Numbered from the stretch's first letter, positions 16,845 to 26,330 are shown. The stretch: 64,000 nucleotides of DNA from RUG13409 sp045546135 (GCA_045546135.1 JAZQCD010000030.1:23187-87186), one strand, 5' to 3'. Notes: generated by a model not told the origin, from the letters alone. Numbers and translations are program-made.

Positions 16845-17543
16845 ATGCCAAACATTCTTATTTGCGACGATGACAAAGATATAGTCAACGCTCTCAAGAT
16901 CTATCTTTCAGATCCTGATTACCGGTTATTTGAGGCTTTCAACGGGAAAGAAGCTTTGGAAACTGTCGAAAAAGAGGACATACAGCTCATCCTTATGGAC
17001 ATCATGATGCCTGTCATGGACGGCATAACTGCCATGGCAAAAATAAGAGAAAAGAGCAATATACCCATCATACTTCTTACTGCAAAGAGCGAGGATACGG
17101 ATAAGATCTTAGGACTTAACGTGGGAGCAGATGACTATATCACAAAGCCCTTCAATCCTTTGGAGGTATCAGCAAGAGTCAAATCTCAGCTGAGAAGATA
17201 TCTTAAGTTTGGAGGCGGAGCAGCCAAACCGGAATACTTTGTCAATGGGGGTATCGAACTTAATGACAAGACTAAGGAGGTCCTTCTAGACGGAGAACCC
17301 GTGTCTCTTACTCCAAAGGAGTTTGAGATACTTAAGCTTCTCATTTCAAATCCGGGAAGAGTATTTTCTCCAAAGGAGATCTACAGCCTCATATGGCAGG
17401 AAAAACCCTTTGGCACTGACAATACTGTCGCAGTTCATATCAGGCATTTGAGGGAAAAGATAGAGATAGATCCGGCCGATCCAAGGTATATAAAAGTGGT
17501 ATTCGGCCAAGGATACAAGATGGAAGAGGATAGAAAGAGATGA
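16845..17543 (+). CDS. OmpR-family response regulator
   Basis: 232 residues from the ATG at 16845, which has GGAG seven bases upstream; the longer in-frame start at 16791 adds a sequence with no receiver-domain character. The receiver domain has the acidic pair in CDDDKD, the phospho-acceptor Asp in LMDIMMPVMDG and Lys in ITKPF. The winged-helix output domain includes LTPKEFEILKLL and NTVAVHIRHLREKIE. It resembles VanR-type regulators. The next gene, overlapping by four bases, is its histidine kinase. It probably binds the direct repeat before its own promoter. Confidence 0.93.
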   Translation: MPNILICDDDKDIVNALKIYLSDPDYRLFEAFNGKEALETVEKEDIQLILMDIMMPVMDGITAMAKIREKSNIPIILLTAKSEDTDKILGLNVGADDYITKPFNPLEVSARVKSQLRRYLKFGGGAAKPEYFVNGGIELNDKTKEVLLDGEPVSLTPKEFEILKLLISNPGRVFSPKEIYSLIWQEKPFGTDNTVAVHIRHLREKIEIDPADPRYIKVVFGQGYKMEEDRKR

Positions 17544-19486
17544 AAAATTTTGCCAGGACTTTAGGAGGAAAGACACTCCTGTTCATAGTATGCGTAATAT
17601 CAGTTGTATCGCTTGTCCTTTGCGCAGCACTCGTATTCTTTTATGTAGAAAGTGACCTTAATATATATATAAGGACAAAGGAAGCTGTAAGAAATGAAGT
17701 CATAGATGAAGTGATCAATGACAGCATGGGACACTCCCTGGTATGGTATGCGGCCAGTAAAATGGATGCCGTCGCCGAAGAGAGAGAATTTGATTATATC
17801 GTTACGGATCAAAACGGAACTCTTGTTCTTTCTAGCGCTACCTATCTGGATGTAGAGACATGGGAACATACAGCGCAGTACTGCGTGACAAGAGATGCCC
17901 AAGGAAATGTAAGCGAAATATTCAGCATATCGAGTAGTTACTATCCTTCAGAAACAGGAACTAACACAGAAGTATATTCTGTGTCTTTGGCAGTAAGACC
18001 GGGGTCTGACGCGTCAAGGATAGTAGATCTCATTACAAAGCTTGTAGATATAGCATATGAACTCAGATATGCAGTATATGTTTTAGGAGTCATATCGCTT
18101 CTCCTTGCGATCCTTTCTTTTGTAGGTCTCATGGGAGTGTCAGGAAGACACCCCGGCAGCGAAGAATTATTCCCGGGACCATTAAACAAGGTGCCCTTTG
18201 ATATCCTTGCAGTCATATGCATAGGAGCTGCAGTTTTGCCGCTTCTTGGAATAAATGAATATTTCAGTTTCGTTTATCATGACGCTTTTGCGATCGTTCT
18301 TTTTGCCGGAGTGCTTTTGCTCGACCTTTGCCTTCTTGTGGGTCTTTGCATGAGTGCAGCCTGCCGGATCAAACAAAAGAAGTTCTTCGAAAACACAGCC
18401 ATAGGCTTTTGCCTTAAGTTTATTTGGAAGGGACTTGTATGGCTTTGGAAAGAGCTAAGAAAGTTCTGTGCCTTTGTCTTGGCCACGGTCAGGAACATTC
18501 CTATAGTCTGGAAGACAGCTCTTGCTGCAGGGATCTTCCTCTTTATAGACCTTTGCATAATGATGAGCGGCTATCATCCAAGCTACGGCCTTGTGTTCAT
18601 TGACTTCATCGTAAAGTTTGCTCTTGCGGTAGCTGCCATATGGTTTGCTGTCGCTTTGAAAAAACTCAAAAAGGGAGGCGAAGCCCTTGCCGCAGGAGAC
18701 CTTTCATATCATGTGGATACCAAGGGCATGGTATGGGATCTGAAAAAACACGGAGAGAATTTAAACAACATTGCCGGCGGTATGGCGATCGCTGTTGAAG
18801 ACAGGCTGAAAAGCGAGAGGATGAAAACAGAGCTCATAACCAATGTGTCTCATGACATCAAGACTCCTCTTACATCCATAATCAATTACGCAGATCTGAT
18901 CTCCAAAGAACCTTGCGATAATGAAAAGATAACAGAGTATTCTGAGGTCCTTACAAGGCAGTCAGAAAAACTGAAAAGGCTTATTGATGACCTTGTCGAG
19001 GCATCAAAGGCCTCTACGGGAAACCTTGAGGTCATGCTTGCTCCTTGCAATGCATCGGTCTTCCTCGAGCAGGCGGACGGTGAGTATGACGAAAAGCTCA
19101 AGGCAGCAGGTCTTGAGCTTATAACAAAGGTCCCTGAAAAGGAGCTTCGCATCATGGCAGACGGCCGCAGGATGCAGAGGATATTCGATAACCTCATGAA
19201 TAACATATGTAAGTATGCTCAAGAGGGGACAAGAGTCTACCTGTCATTAGAAGAATTGGATGGGAATGCTGTCATCAGCTTTAAGAATACATCGAGGGAT
19301 CCTCTCGACATGTCTGAAGAAGAGCTCATGGAGCGTTTTACAAGGGGAGATTCTTCAAGGACCACTGAAGGAAACGGCCTTGGTCTATCCATAGCAAAGA
19401 GCATGGCAGAGCTTCAGGGAGGCTCACTAAAGCTCTCCATAGACGGAGACCTCTTCAAGGCTATCCTTAGCTTCCCACTCATATAA
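17540..19486 (+). CDS. Membrane sensor histidine kinase
   Basis: 648 residues. A first transmembrane helix (13-35) precedes an extracellular sensor of about 120 residues, followed by several helices between about 170 and 375, unusually many for this class. The catalytic core has the phospho-acceptor His in NVSHDIKTPL (about residue 437), the N box NLMNNICKYA and the G box GNGLGLSIAKS. It phosphorylates the regulator encoded upstream, with which it overlaps by ATGA. The signal sensed is unknown; similar kinases with multi-helix regions respond to cell-envelope stress or small peptides. Confidence 0.92.
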   Translation: MKNFARTLGGKTLLFIVCVISVVSLVLCAALVFFYVESDLNIYIRTKEAVRNEVIDEVINDSMGHSLVWYAASKMDAVAEEREFDYIVTDQNGTLVLSSATYLDVETWEHTAQYCVTRDAQGNVSEIFSISSSYYPSETGTNTEVYSVSLAVRPGSDASRIVDLITKLVDIAYELRYAVYVLGVISLLLAILSFVGLMGVSGRHPGSEELFPGPLNKVPFDILAVICIGAAVLPLLGINEYFSFVYHDAFAIVLFAGVLLLDLCLLVGLCMSAACRIKQKKFFENTAIGFCLKFIWKGLVWLWKELRKFCAFVLATVRNIPIVWKTALAAGIFLFIDLCIMMSGYHPSYGLVFIDFIVKFALAVAAIWFAVALKKLKKGGEALAAGDLSYHVDTKGMVWDLKKHGENLNNIAGGMAIAVEDRLKSERMKTELITNVSHDIKTPLTSIINYADLISKEPCDNEKITEYSEVLTRQSEKLKRLIDDLVEASKASTGNLEVMLAPCNASVFLEQADGEYDEKLKAAGLELITKVPEKELRIMADGRRMQRIFDNLMNNICKYAQEGTRVYLSLEELDGNAVISFKNTSRDPLDMSEEELMERFTRGDSSRTTEGNGLGLSIAKSMAELQGGSLKLSIDGDLFKAILSFPLI

Positions 19487-19510
19487 CAGTTATTTTAATA
19501 ATATATGATC

Positions 19511-19547
19511 AAAGACCTAAAACCTGCTAACGGTTTTAGGTCTTTTG
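19511..19547 (+). terminator. Terminator after the histidine kinase
   Basis: Perfect 14-bp stem AAAGACCTAAAACC/GGTTTTAGGTCTTT with a T-run. Confidence 0.92.
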
Positions 19548-19606
19548 TGATATACTGTTATGATTGCATTAAGAGATGCAAAATTTTGTTATGGAGGTGT
19601 TTTTAA

Positions 19607-20773
19607 ATGACACGTATTGATATTTATTCAGGATTTCTAGGAGCAGGAAAGACTACTCTCATAAAAAAGCTCATAGCTGAAGCCTATGCAGGACAGAAGA
19701 TAGTCCTCATAGAGAACGAGTTCGGCGAAATAGGCATAGACGGAGGATTCCTCCAGGATGCAGGAGTTGAAATAAGGGAGATCAACTCAGGATGCATATG
19801 CTGCAGTCTGACAGGAGACTTTAAGCAGGCACTGAAAATGGTCGAGGAACAGTATCATCCTGACAGGATCATAATAGAGCCGTCAGGCGTAGGCAAGCTC
19901 TCAGAAGTTGCAGCAGCAGTTATGGCAGCAGGCGAAGGAACATTCAAACTTGGCGGCATGACTACTGTCGTAGACTGCAAGAAAGCGAAGATGTACATAA
20001 AGAACTTCGGAGAATTCTTTAACGACCAGGTGGCAACTGCAAACTGCGTTGCACTTTCAAGAGTTCAGATGTGCGATCCGAAGCTCGTAGAAGACGTTGT
20101 TAATCTCATCAGAGTACTTAATCCCAATGCAGTAATACTCACAGCTCCTTGGGATGAGCTCACGGGAAAGCAGATCCTCGACGTCGTAGACGGAGAATAT
20201 TCTCTTTCTAAAGAACTTGAGTCCCTTATTCAGGAACACATAAGAGAAGACGAAGAAGATGAAGAGCATGAGCATCACCACCATCACCACAATCACGATG
20301 ACGATGATGACGATGATGACGATGAGTGTTGCTGCGGACATCATCACCATCACGATGATGACGATGATGACGATGATGAGGAACACGAACATCATCACCA
20401 TCACCACCATGACGATGACGATGATGACGACGATGAAGAATGCTCCTGCGGACATCATCACCACCATCATCATCACCACCACGGAGAGCATGATGCAGAT
20501 GAAGTGTTCACATCCTGGGGCAAGGAGACTGCAAAGGCATATTCAGAAGAGGACATCAAGGCAAAGCTCGAGGCTCTTGACAACACAGAAGTATACGGCA
20601 TGGTCGTACGTGCAAAGGGCATCGTAGCCTGTACCGAAGGCGGCTGGATCCACTTTGACTATACTCCGGGAGAAGCAGAGGTCAGAAAGGGCTCAGCGGC
20701 ACCTACAGGTCTCCTTTGCGTAATAGGAGCAGAACTCAAAGAAGACAAAGTTGCAGAACTGTTTGAGGCATAA
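19607..20773 (+). CDS. COG0523 (CobW/G3E) metal GTPase with a large His/Asp/Cys insert
   Basis: 388 residues. Walker A GFLGAGKTT (9-17) and the metal-site motif CICC (63-66) place it among G3E metallochaperones, with EPSGVG matching the family ExSGxG. The G4 position reads ALSRVQM instead of NKxD, which may change nucleotide preference. Residues 213-299 are extraordinary: alternating poly-His and poly-Asp tracts in three similar units, about 32 His, separated by Cys clusters ECCCG and ECSCG. Such tracts bind nickel or zinc; HypB and CooJ use His-rich regions to store nickel. In a genome with acetyl-CoA synthase, nickel delivery is attractive, but zinc is as likely. It is two bases from a second P-loop gene. 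Confidence 0.9.
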   Translation: MTRIDIYSGFLGAGKTTLIKKLIAEAYAGQKIVLIENEFGEIGIDGGFLQDAGVEIREINSGCICCSLTGDFKQALKMVEEQYHPDRIIIEPSGVGKLSEVAAAVMAAGEGTFKLGGMTTVVDCKKAKMYIKNFGEFFNDQVATANCVALSRVQMCDPKLVEDVVNLIRVLNPNAVILTAPWDELTGKQILDVVDGEYSLSKELESLIQEHIREDEEDEEHEHHHHHHNHDDDDDDDDDECCCGHHHHHDDDDDDDDEEHEHHHHHHHDDDDDDDDEECSCGHHHHHHHHHHGEHDADEVFTSWGKETAKAYSEEDIKAKLEALDNTEVYGMVVRAKGIVACTEGGWIHFDYTPGEAEVRKGSAAPTGLLCVIGAELKEDKVAELFEA

Positions 20774-20775
20774 AT

Positions 20776-21723
20776 ATGGCAAAAGAGATACCCGTATACC
20801 TTTTTACAGGTTTTCTTGAATCGGGAAAGACAACATTCATACAGGGGACCTTGGAAGATGAAAGGTTCAATGCAGGAGAGAGGACTCTTGTCCTCGTCTG
20901 CGAGGAAGGACTTGAAGAGTTCGTTCCTGAGCGCTTTTCAGGACACAATGTGTTCTTTGAATATATAGACGACGAGAAGCTCATCAACCCGGTAAACTTC
21001 ACAAATCTGGTCAAAAAGTACAGGGCAGAAAGAGTCCTTATCGAGTACAACGGCATGTGGATGCTGGACCCCCTCTTTGCAGCCATGCCGGAGAATTGGG
21101 TGGTGTACCAGGAATTTTCCTTTGCCGACTCTAAGACTTATCTTAACTATAACGTAAACATGAGGAACTTTACCTATGATAAGCTGAAGTCCTGTGACTG
21201 CGTAGTATTCAACAGATTCGATGATTCAGTCGACAAGATGGAACTTCACAAGCTGGTAAGAGCAGTCTCGAGAAGGACTGACATAGTTTACGAGAGGATA
21301 GGCGGACAGGCTGAAGTCGACGATATCGAAGATCCGCTGCCCTTTGATAAGGAAGCTCCCGTTATTAAGGTCGAAGATCAGGACTATGCTCTTTTCTATA
21401 GAGACCTGTCAGAAGAGATGGCAGACTACGAAGGAAAGACAGTTCAGTTCGTAGCCCTTACAGGCAATTCCGAAAGGCTTCCTGACAATGTCTTTGTCGT
21501 AGGAAGGCAGATAATGACCTGCTGCGTTGAGGATATACGCATGGCAGGACTTGCTTGCGAATGCACAGGAAAGAAACCTGACGGAGGCATGTGGGTCAGA
21601 GTAACAGGAGTCATCCATAAAAAGAAGAGCCCTGCTTACGGCATTAAACCCGGTCCTGTCATAACCATCAAGGCTTTGATGCCTGCAAACGAACCGGAAG
21701 AACCGGTAGCAACATTCTATTGA
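20776..21723 (+). CDS. Divergent COG0523-like GTPase fused to a YcgQ (DUF1980)-type C-terminal domain
   Basis: 315 residues. Walker A TGFLESGKTT (11-20) is clear, but the CxCC metal motif is absent and the ExSGxG element has become EYNGMW; VVFNRFDD stands in for NKxD. The last ~90 residues (VQFVALTGNSERLPDNVFVVGR, then MTCCVEDIRMAGLACEC, then GMWVRVTGVI) look like the C-terminal domain of YcgQ/TIGR03943 proteins, which are usually separate and often neighbours of YciC-type GTPases. It follows the His-rich GTPase by two bases and surely works with it, presumably in metal trafficking. Which metal is not shown. Confidence 0.8.
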   Translation: MAKEIPVYLFTGFLESGKTTFIQGTLEDERFNAGERTLVLVCEEGLEEFVPERFSGHNVFFEYIDDEKLINPVNFTNLVKKYRAERVLIEYNGMWMLDPLFAAMPENWVVYQEFSFADSKTYLNYNVNMRNFTYDKLKSCDCVVFNRFDDSVDKMELHKLVRAVSRRTDIVYERIGGQAEVDDIEDPLPFDKEAPVIKVEDQDYALFYRDLSEEMADYEGKTVQFVALTGNSERLPDNVFVVGRQIMTCCVEDIRMAGLACECTGKKPDGGMWVRVTGVIHKKKSPAYGIKPGPVITIKALMPANEPEEPVATFY

Positions 21724-21765
21724 TAACTTATTGGAATCATATATATCCCGAAAGGAGAAACCATC

Positions 21766-22191
21766 ATGTTCAAGGAATTTAAGGAATTCATTTCTAAGGG
21801 CAACGTCATGGACATGGCTGTAGGTCTTGTTACAGGCAGCGCATTCACAGCCATCGTTACATCCCTTGTAAACGATGTCATCATGCCGGCTATAGGACTT
21901 CTTGTAGGCGGACTCAACTTCTCAGATCTTAAGATAGTCTTAAGAGCTGCAACTGAAGAAGCAGAGGCTGTGACTCTCAATTACGGTAGCTTTATCCAGG
22001 CAGTAATAAACTTCCTCATCGTTGCATTCGTCATCTTCCTTGTTGTCAAGGCAATGAACAAGATGAGAGCAGCAGCAGAGAAGCTTGTAAAGAAGGAAGA
22101 AGAGGAAAAAGCAGAAGAAGCTGCAGCTGCAGAACCACCTGCGGACATCGCACTTCTTACAGAGATAAGAGACCTTCTCAAGAAGGAATAA
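21766..22191 (+). CDS. mscL: Large-conductance mechanosensitive channel
   Basis: 141 residues, the usual MscL length. The N-terminal amphipathic helix (FKEFISKGNVMDMAVGLV) and TM1 (GSAFTAIVTSLVNDVIMPAIGLL) are typical, TM2 follows near 75-97, and an acidic/alanine-rich helix ends the protein. It forms a homopentamer that opens under osmotic downshock. AAAGGAG precedes the start. It may be transcribed with the two GTPases; a terminator follows. Confidence 0.95.
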   Translation: MFKEFKEFISKGNVMDMAVGLVTGSAFTAIVTSLVNDVIMPAIGLLVGGLNFSDLKIVLRAATEEAEAVTLNYGSFIQAVINFLIVAFVIFLVVKAMNKMRAAAEKLVKKEEEEKAEEAAAAEPPADIALLTEIRDLLKKE

Positions 22192-22225
22192 GTGAAGTAC
22201 CAGCTTGAAACAACCAAAAATCAAA

Positions 22226-22266
22226 AGCCCGGGACCTTTCATTAAGGTTTCCGGGCTGTTTTTTCT
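22226..22266 (+). terminator. Terminator between convergent mscL and galK
   Basis: AGCCCGG...CCGGGCT with inner pairing GACCTT/AAGGTT, followed by GTTTTTTCTG. It ends plus-strand transcription; the minus-strand galK ends 37 nt away. Confidence 0.85.
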
Positions 22267-22302
22267 GTTTCGCTTAGAACTTCCCCAGTTTGGAGTTTTA
22301 GA

Positions 22303-23442
22303 TCACTCGTAATATGTGACCTTTGTGGGTATGACGCTGCCTGGGCCTAAAACTCTGTTCACTCCTGAGATGAAGTGATCAAGGATGTCATTAGGCACAT
22401 AAGCCTGAAGCATGCCGGCAAAACCGCCGCCCATGACTCGACATGCTCCTCTTCCTTGCAGATAGAACTTTGATGTTATTATGGCAAAGGCAAGTCCCTG
22501 GTGCTCTATTGCACCTGAAGGGATCACGTTCTGAAGGTACATCCAGGATGAATCTCCGCTTCTGTCTACTGCATCAAGATAATCATCTATTCGGTCTTCT
22601 CTTAGGAACCTGGCCATATTCTCAACTCTGAAATTCTCGTTTAGAACATGCATTGCTCTTATTATGGCCCTGTCTCCTGCATATTCTCTCACCTGAGCAA
22701 GCTGGTTTGCGAACTGCCTCTTGTCTACCTGGTGAAGGTTGTCCTTGTAAAAGTAGCGGCAGACCTTAGTTATTTCACCAGGTATTTCAGAATATGCTTC
22801 TGTCAGATCCACATGGTCTGTATGGCTGTCTATGAGGCAGAGTGTGTAGCCTTTTTCTTCAAAATCGTAATGGATCCGTTCTACGATGGGTATCGGGTTT
22901 CCGAAATCTATCCTTATGATGCCTCCGTAAGAGCAGGCCATCTGGTCCATGAGACCGCAGGGTTTTCCGAAGAAAACATTCTCTGCGTACTGAGCGTTCA
23001 TTGCAAGGGTGGTGGGATCTGTCTTGCAGTCAAATAGGTCTTCTATGATCCTTCCTATCATGACCTCAAAGGCTGCGGAACTTGAAAGACCGGATCCCGC
23101 AGGTACTTCAGATGTGATGTATGCATCAAAACCGGATACTTTTTCATATCTTGATGCCATGCCCCTGACAAGGGCTGCTGCAGTGTTCTTTTCTTTGTTT
23201 AGAGGGTGCTTTGCGCCAAGTTTTAAAGAGATGGGCTCATGGCCTTCTGAAAACACATTGATGATCTCGCTGCCGTTTTTTCTTGCGGCTGCTCTCATGG
23301 GAAGGTCAATGGTAGCTGCAATGACCATGCCGTGTTGATGGTCCGTGTGGTTTCCTGCAAGTTCTGCTCTTCCGTAGACCACATACTCGTTTTCAGCTTC
23401 TTCGCCGAAGCGGGATAAAAACTTTTCTTTGATATTATTCAT
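22303..23442 (-). CDS. galK: Galactokinase (GHMP kinase)
   Basis: 379 residues. The N-terminal signature reads GRAELAGNHTDHQHG, a variant of the galactokinase GRVNLIGEHTDYxxG, and the ATP-binding GHMP loop is VPAGSGLSSSAA. The Asp of CGLMDQMACSYGG supplies the catalytic base, and GGGFAG near the end completes the family pattern. It should phosphorylate galactose to galactose-1-phosphate in the Leloir pathway; related GHMP sugar kinases cannot be excluded because of the altered signature (GNH for GEH). No galT or galE is adjacent. It is divergent from tldD. Confidence 0.85.
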   Translation of the reverse strand: MNNIKEKFLSRFGEEAENEYVVYGRAELAGNHTDHQHGMVIAATIDLPMRAAARKNGSEIINVFSEGHEPISLKLGAKHPLNKEKNTAAALVRGMASRYEKVSGFDAYITSEVPAGSGLSSSAAFEVMIGRIIEDLFDCKTDPTTLAMNAQYAENVFFGKPCGLMDQMACSYGGIIRIDFGNPIPIVERIHYDFEEKGYTLCLIDSHTDHVDLTEAYSEIPGEITKVCRYFYKDNLHQVDKRQFANQLAQVREYAGDRAIIRAMHVLNENFRVENMARFLREDRIDDYLDAVDRSGDSSWMYLQNVIPSGAIEHQGLAFAIITSKFYLQGRGACRVMGGGFAGMLQAYVPNDILDHFISGVNRVLGPGSVIPTKVTYYE

Positions 23443-23549
23443 GTCTTTTTCCTATACTTACTTTTCGCTGCATCATTATACCATTCTTTTCTATCTTTAT
23501 ACATATCAAAGGTGGTATAATCGAAAAAAATGATAAAAGGAGGATATCT
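23443..23549. promoter_or_regulatory. Divergent promoter region galK/tldD
   Basis: A TATAAT faces each way: on the plus strand near 23516-23521 (GGTATAATCG) and on the minus strand in the complement of CATTATACC near 23475-23481. Both -35 boxes are weak. AAAAGGAGG precedes tldD. Confidence 0.55.
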
Positions 23550-24968
23550 ATGGAAGTAGCAAGAAGCGCTTACATAAAAGAGAATAAAGAACTCTTTAAG
23601 AAACTTCAAAAGGCTCTTTCCGAAAAGTATGGCTATGCAACGGTACTAGTCTGCGACGGAAGGCAGCAAAACTACTCTGTCAGTGCTCAGGGCGTCAGGA
23701 TCTCTGACGGCGACATGTTCGGAAGACGCGGTTTCGTTGCAAGAGTACACGACGGAAAAGCATATGCTGAGTATGCTGCAAATGAAATAAGCGAAGAGAG
23801 CATTCCCTGCATAGTTGAAGAAATAGGCACGAAGCTCTCAAAGATGGCAGGTCTTTGGGACAGATACGAAACACCGGTCCTGTCAGACGAAAAGATCGAA
23901 TTCATAAAGAGCACTGATTACCAGGTGCACCCTGAAGAATTGGGAGATGAAAAGATCATCGAAAAGCTTTCTGAGATCAGGGAAAAGACTAAAGCTTTGG
24001 ACGAAAGGCTCCTCGACTGCATGACCAGGCTTTCATATCAGTACTACAACAAACTATTCCTTTCCGACAACAAGGATATGGAAGAAAACGTCCTTTGGAC
24101 CAGCAGCTCTTTTGCTGTTATTGCAGCAAGAGGACAGGAGATAAAGGATGCATACAAGAGCTTCTCGACCCTTGGCGGCGCAGAAATTTTGGACGAGATG
24201 GAAAGCTACGGCCCTGAGCTCGTAAGAACATGTATAGACCTTTTAGACAGCGAGCCCATGATACCGGGAGAGTATGAGTGTGTATGTTCTCCGGAGACGA
24301 CGGGGATGATAGTACACGAGGCTTTCGGTCACGGCGTCGAGATGGATATGTTCGTAAAGGACAGAGCTCTTGCAAAGAACTTCATGGGTCAGCAGATAGC
24401 ATCTGAACTGGTAACTATGAGAGACGGAGCAGCTTCAGCAAGAGAGGTCGCATCCTTCTTCTTTGACGACGAAGGAGTGCTTGCTCACGATACTCTTGTC
24501 ATAGACCACGGCAAACTCGTTTCAGGTTATGCAGATGCAGTATCGGCTGCAAGGCTCGGTGTAGAAGCAACAGGAAACGGCAGGAGAGAATCTGTCGAAA
24601 GGAAGGCCTACACAAGGATGACAAACACCTTCTTCGAAGGAGGTCATGACAAGGTAGAAGACATGATCGCATCAGTCAAATACGGCATGCTCCTTGAAAA
24701 TCCTTCTTCAGGTATGGAGGATCCAAAGAACTGGGGCATACAGTGCATGGTAAGCATAGCAAGAGAGATAAAGGACGGAAAATTAACAGGAAGGATATTC
24801 TCTCCCTGCGTCCTTACAGGATATGTTCCCGATCTTCTTAAATCCATTTCAATGATGTCCGAAAAGGTGGAACTCGGCGGAGGCGGAGCCTGCGGCAAGG
24901 GATGGAAAGAATGGGTCAAGGTCTCTGACGGCGGTCCCTGGATCAAAGCAAAGATACGCTTAGGTTAG
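23550..24968 (+). CDS. tldD: TldD-family metalloprotease subunit
   Basis: 472 residues. The zinc motif HEAFGHGVEMD (HExxxH) lies near residue 255 and marks the catalytic TldD subunit; the C-terminus has the family CVLTGYV and glycine-rich GGGGACGKG segments. TldD pairs with TldE (PmbA) to form a heterodimeric protease with a narrow tunnel that degrades unfolded peptides and trims microcin and other RiPP leaders. The partner follows after 12 bases. The genome also carries a possible radical SAM peptide system at 2155-4822, so a leader-trimming role is conceivable but not shown. Confidence 0.92.
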   Translation: MEVARSAYIKENKELFKKLQKALSEKYGYATVLVCDGRQQNYSVSAQGVRISDGDMFGRRGFVARVHDGKAYAEYAANEISEESIPCIVEEIGTKLSKMAGLWDRYETPVLSDEKIEFIKSTDYQVHPEELGDEKIIEKLSEIREKTKALDERLLDCMTRLSYQYYNKLFLSDNKDMEENVLWTSSSFAVIAARGQEIKDAYKSFSTLGGAEILDEMESYGPELVRTCIDLLDSEPMIPGEYECVCSPETTGMIVHEAFGHGVEMDMFVKDRALAKNFMGQQIASELVTMRDGAASAREVASFFFDDEGVLAHDTLVIDHGKLVSGYADAVSAARLGVEATGNGRRESVERKAYTRMTNTFFEGGHDKVEDMIASVKYGMLLENPSSGMEDPKNWGIQCMVSIAREIKDGKLTGRIFSPCVLTGYVPDLLKSISMMSEKVELGGGGACGKGWKEWVKVSDGGPWIKAKIRLG

Positions 24969-24980
24969 AGGAGGTGCCCA

Positions 24981-26258
24981 ATGCTTGAAAGAATAACGAA
25001 TATATTGAAAGACGAGGGAGTAGAGGTCTACAGAGTCCTTGAAAAGAAGTCAAAGACAGCAGAACTTTACTTCATAAAAAAGAAACTGGATATCCCAAGG
25101 ATCAAAGATATGACCAGATACGAGGTCACAGTCTTTAGAGATTTTGAAGAAGGCGCAAGGAAGTTTAGAGGCGACAGCACGGCCCTCATCAGTCCCGGCA
25201 TGACAGATGCTGAGATCAGAGACCATGTAAAGAGCGCGTATCTTGCAGCATCCTTTGTAAAGAATCCTTGGTTTGAGCTTGCAGATCCTACAGTGGAAGA
25301 AAGAAAAAAGAGCGTTTCAGACCTTGCTTCCATGAACATAGAGGATACTGTGTCAGCGTTTGCAAAGGCAATGTTTGAAGCGGATACCGCTTCTGATGCT
25401 TTCATAAACTCTGCCGAAGTTTTTGTCACCAGGAGTTTTGAGCGGATCATAGCATCGAATGGCCTTGACGTAAGCTTTGATTCTGACGAAGTTTCAGGAG
25501 AGCTTGTAGCTCAGTGCATCACTCCTATAGACGTTGAGCAGTACAGACAATTTGCTTACGACAGGTTCGATGCCGATGCCATAAAGAAAAAGGTCTCTGA
25601 GGCCATCGAGGATGTAAGAGCAAGGGCTGCAGCAAAAGAGCCTCCTAAGGCTGCTGACTACGACATCATCCTGACAGGAGAAAACCTTGCTACTCTATTT
25701 GAACTTTATGCAGCAAGGAGTTCTGCATCCATGGTCTTCCCCGGATATTCCAAGTGGAAGGTGGGAGATAAAGTCCAGGGCGAAGAGATAAAAGGAGAAA
25801 AACTCGATCTCTACCTTGAGCCTCTCGATCCATATTCTCCCGAAGGTATACCCATGCCGGAAAGATGCCTCATAAAAGAAGGTGAACTAAGGCTCATCTA
25901 CGGAAATACCAGGTTCTGCAGATACCTTGGCATAGAACCTACAGGAGACTATAGGAAGGTGCGCTGCGAAAACGGTACCGTTCCTGTCAAAGAACTGAGA
26001 AGACCGGGAGTCCTTGAGCCCATAAGCTTTTCTGATTTCCAGATGGATCCTATGGACGGACATTTCAAAGGAGAGATAAGACTTGCTCTTCTGTATAACG
26101 AAGACGGCAGTGTCGAAAAGCTTACAGGCGGTTCCATAAACGGAAGCTTGTTAGAACTGCAAAGTAACCTTACTTTCTCAAAGGAACAATATGAGGACAG
26201 GACCTACAAAGGACCTCTTGCAGTACTGATCCCAGGCGTTGCAGTAGCCGGAAAATAG
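24981..26258 (+). CDS. TldE/PmbA-family protease partner subunit
   Basis: 425 residues. It shares the TldD/PmbA fold (VLEPISFSDFQMDP..GHFKGEIRLALLY, TGGSINGSLLE) but lacks the HExxxH zinc motif, as expected for the non-catalytic TldE subunit. GAGGAGGTGCCC precedes the start. It would heterodimerise with the TldD product encoded 12 bases upstream. A strong terminator follows, so the two genes form one operon. Confidence 0.9.
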   Translation: MLERITNILKDEGVEVYRVLEKKSKTAELYFIKKKLDIPRIKDMTRYEVTVFRDFEEGARKFRGDSTALISPGMTDAEIRDHVKSAYLAASFVKNPWFELADPTVEERKKSVSDLASMNIEDTVSAFAKAMFEADTASDAFINSAEVFVTRSFERIIASNGLDVSFDSDEVSGELVAQCITPIDVEQYRQFAYDRFDADAIKKKVSEAIEDVRARAAAKEPPKAADYDIILTGENLATLFELYAARSSASMVFPGYSKWKVGDKVQGEEIKGEKLDLYLEPLDPYSPEGIPMPERCLIKEGELRLIYGNTRFCRYLGIEPTGDYRKVRCENGTVPVKELRRPGVLEPISFSDFQMDPMDGHFKGEIRLALLYNEDGSVEKLTGGSINGSLLELQSNLTFSKEQYEDRTYKGPLAVLIPGVAVAGK

Positions 26259-26289
26259 ACATTTTTTCAAAAAAGTCCGAATAATCAAC

Positions 26290-26330
26290 AAAAAATCAAG
26301 CGATGGAGTAAAATCGCTTGATTTTTTTTA
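26290..26330 (+). terminator. Bidirectional terminator between tldE and the Lrp gene
   Basis: A 14-bp perfect stem AAAAATCAAGCGAT/ATCGCTTGATTTTT followed by T's. It lies inside the longest frame of the next gene, arguing for the later start there. Confidence 0.92.

Noticed and set aside
20261..20485. Tandem DNA repeat that might be a satellite or CRISPR
   Set aside because: It is in-frame codons for His, Asp and Cys inside a normal CDS.
20057..20491. Minus-strand hydrophobic frame opposite the His/Asp tracts
   Set aside because: Produced by reading the complement of CAT/GAT codons (ATG/ATC), not a gene.
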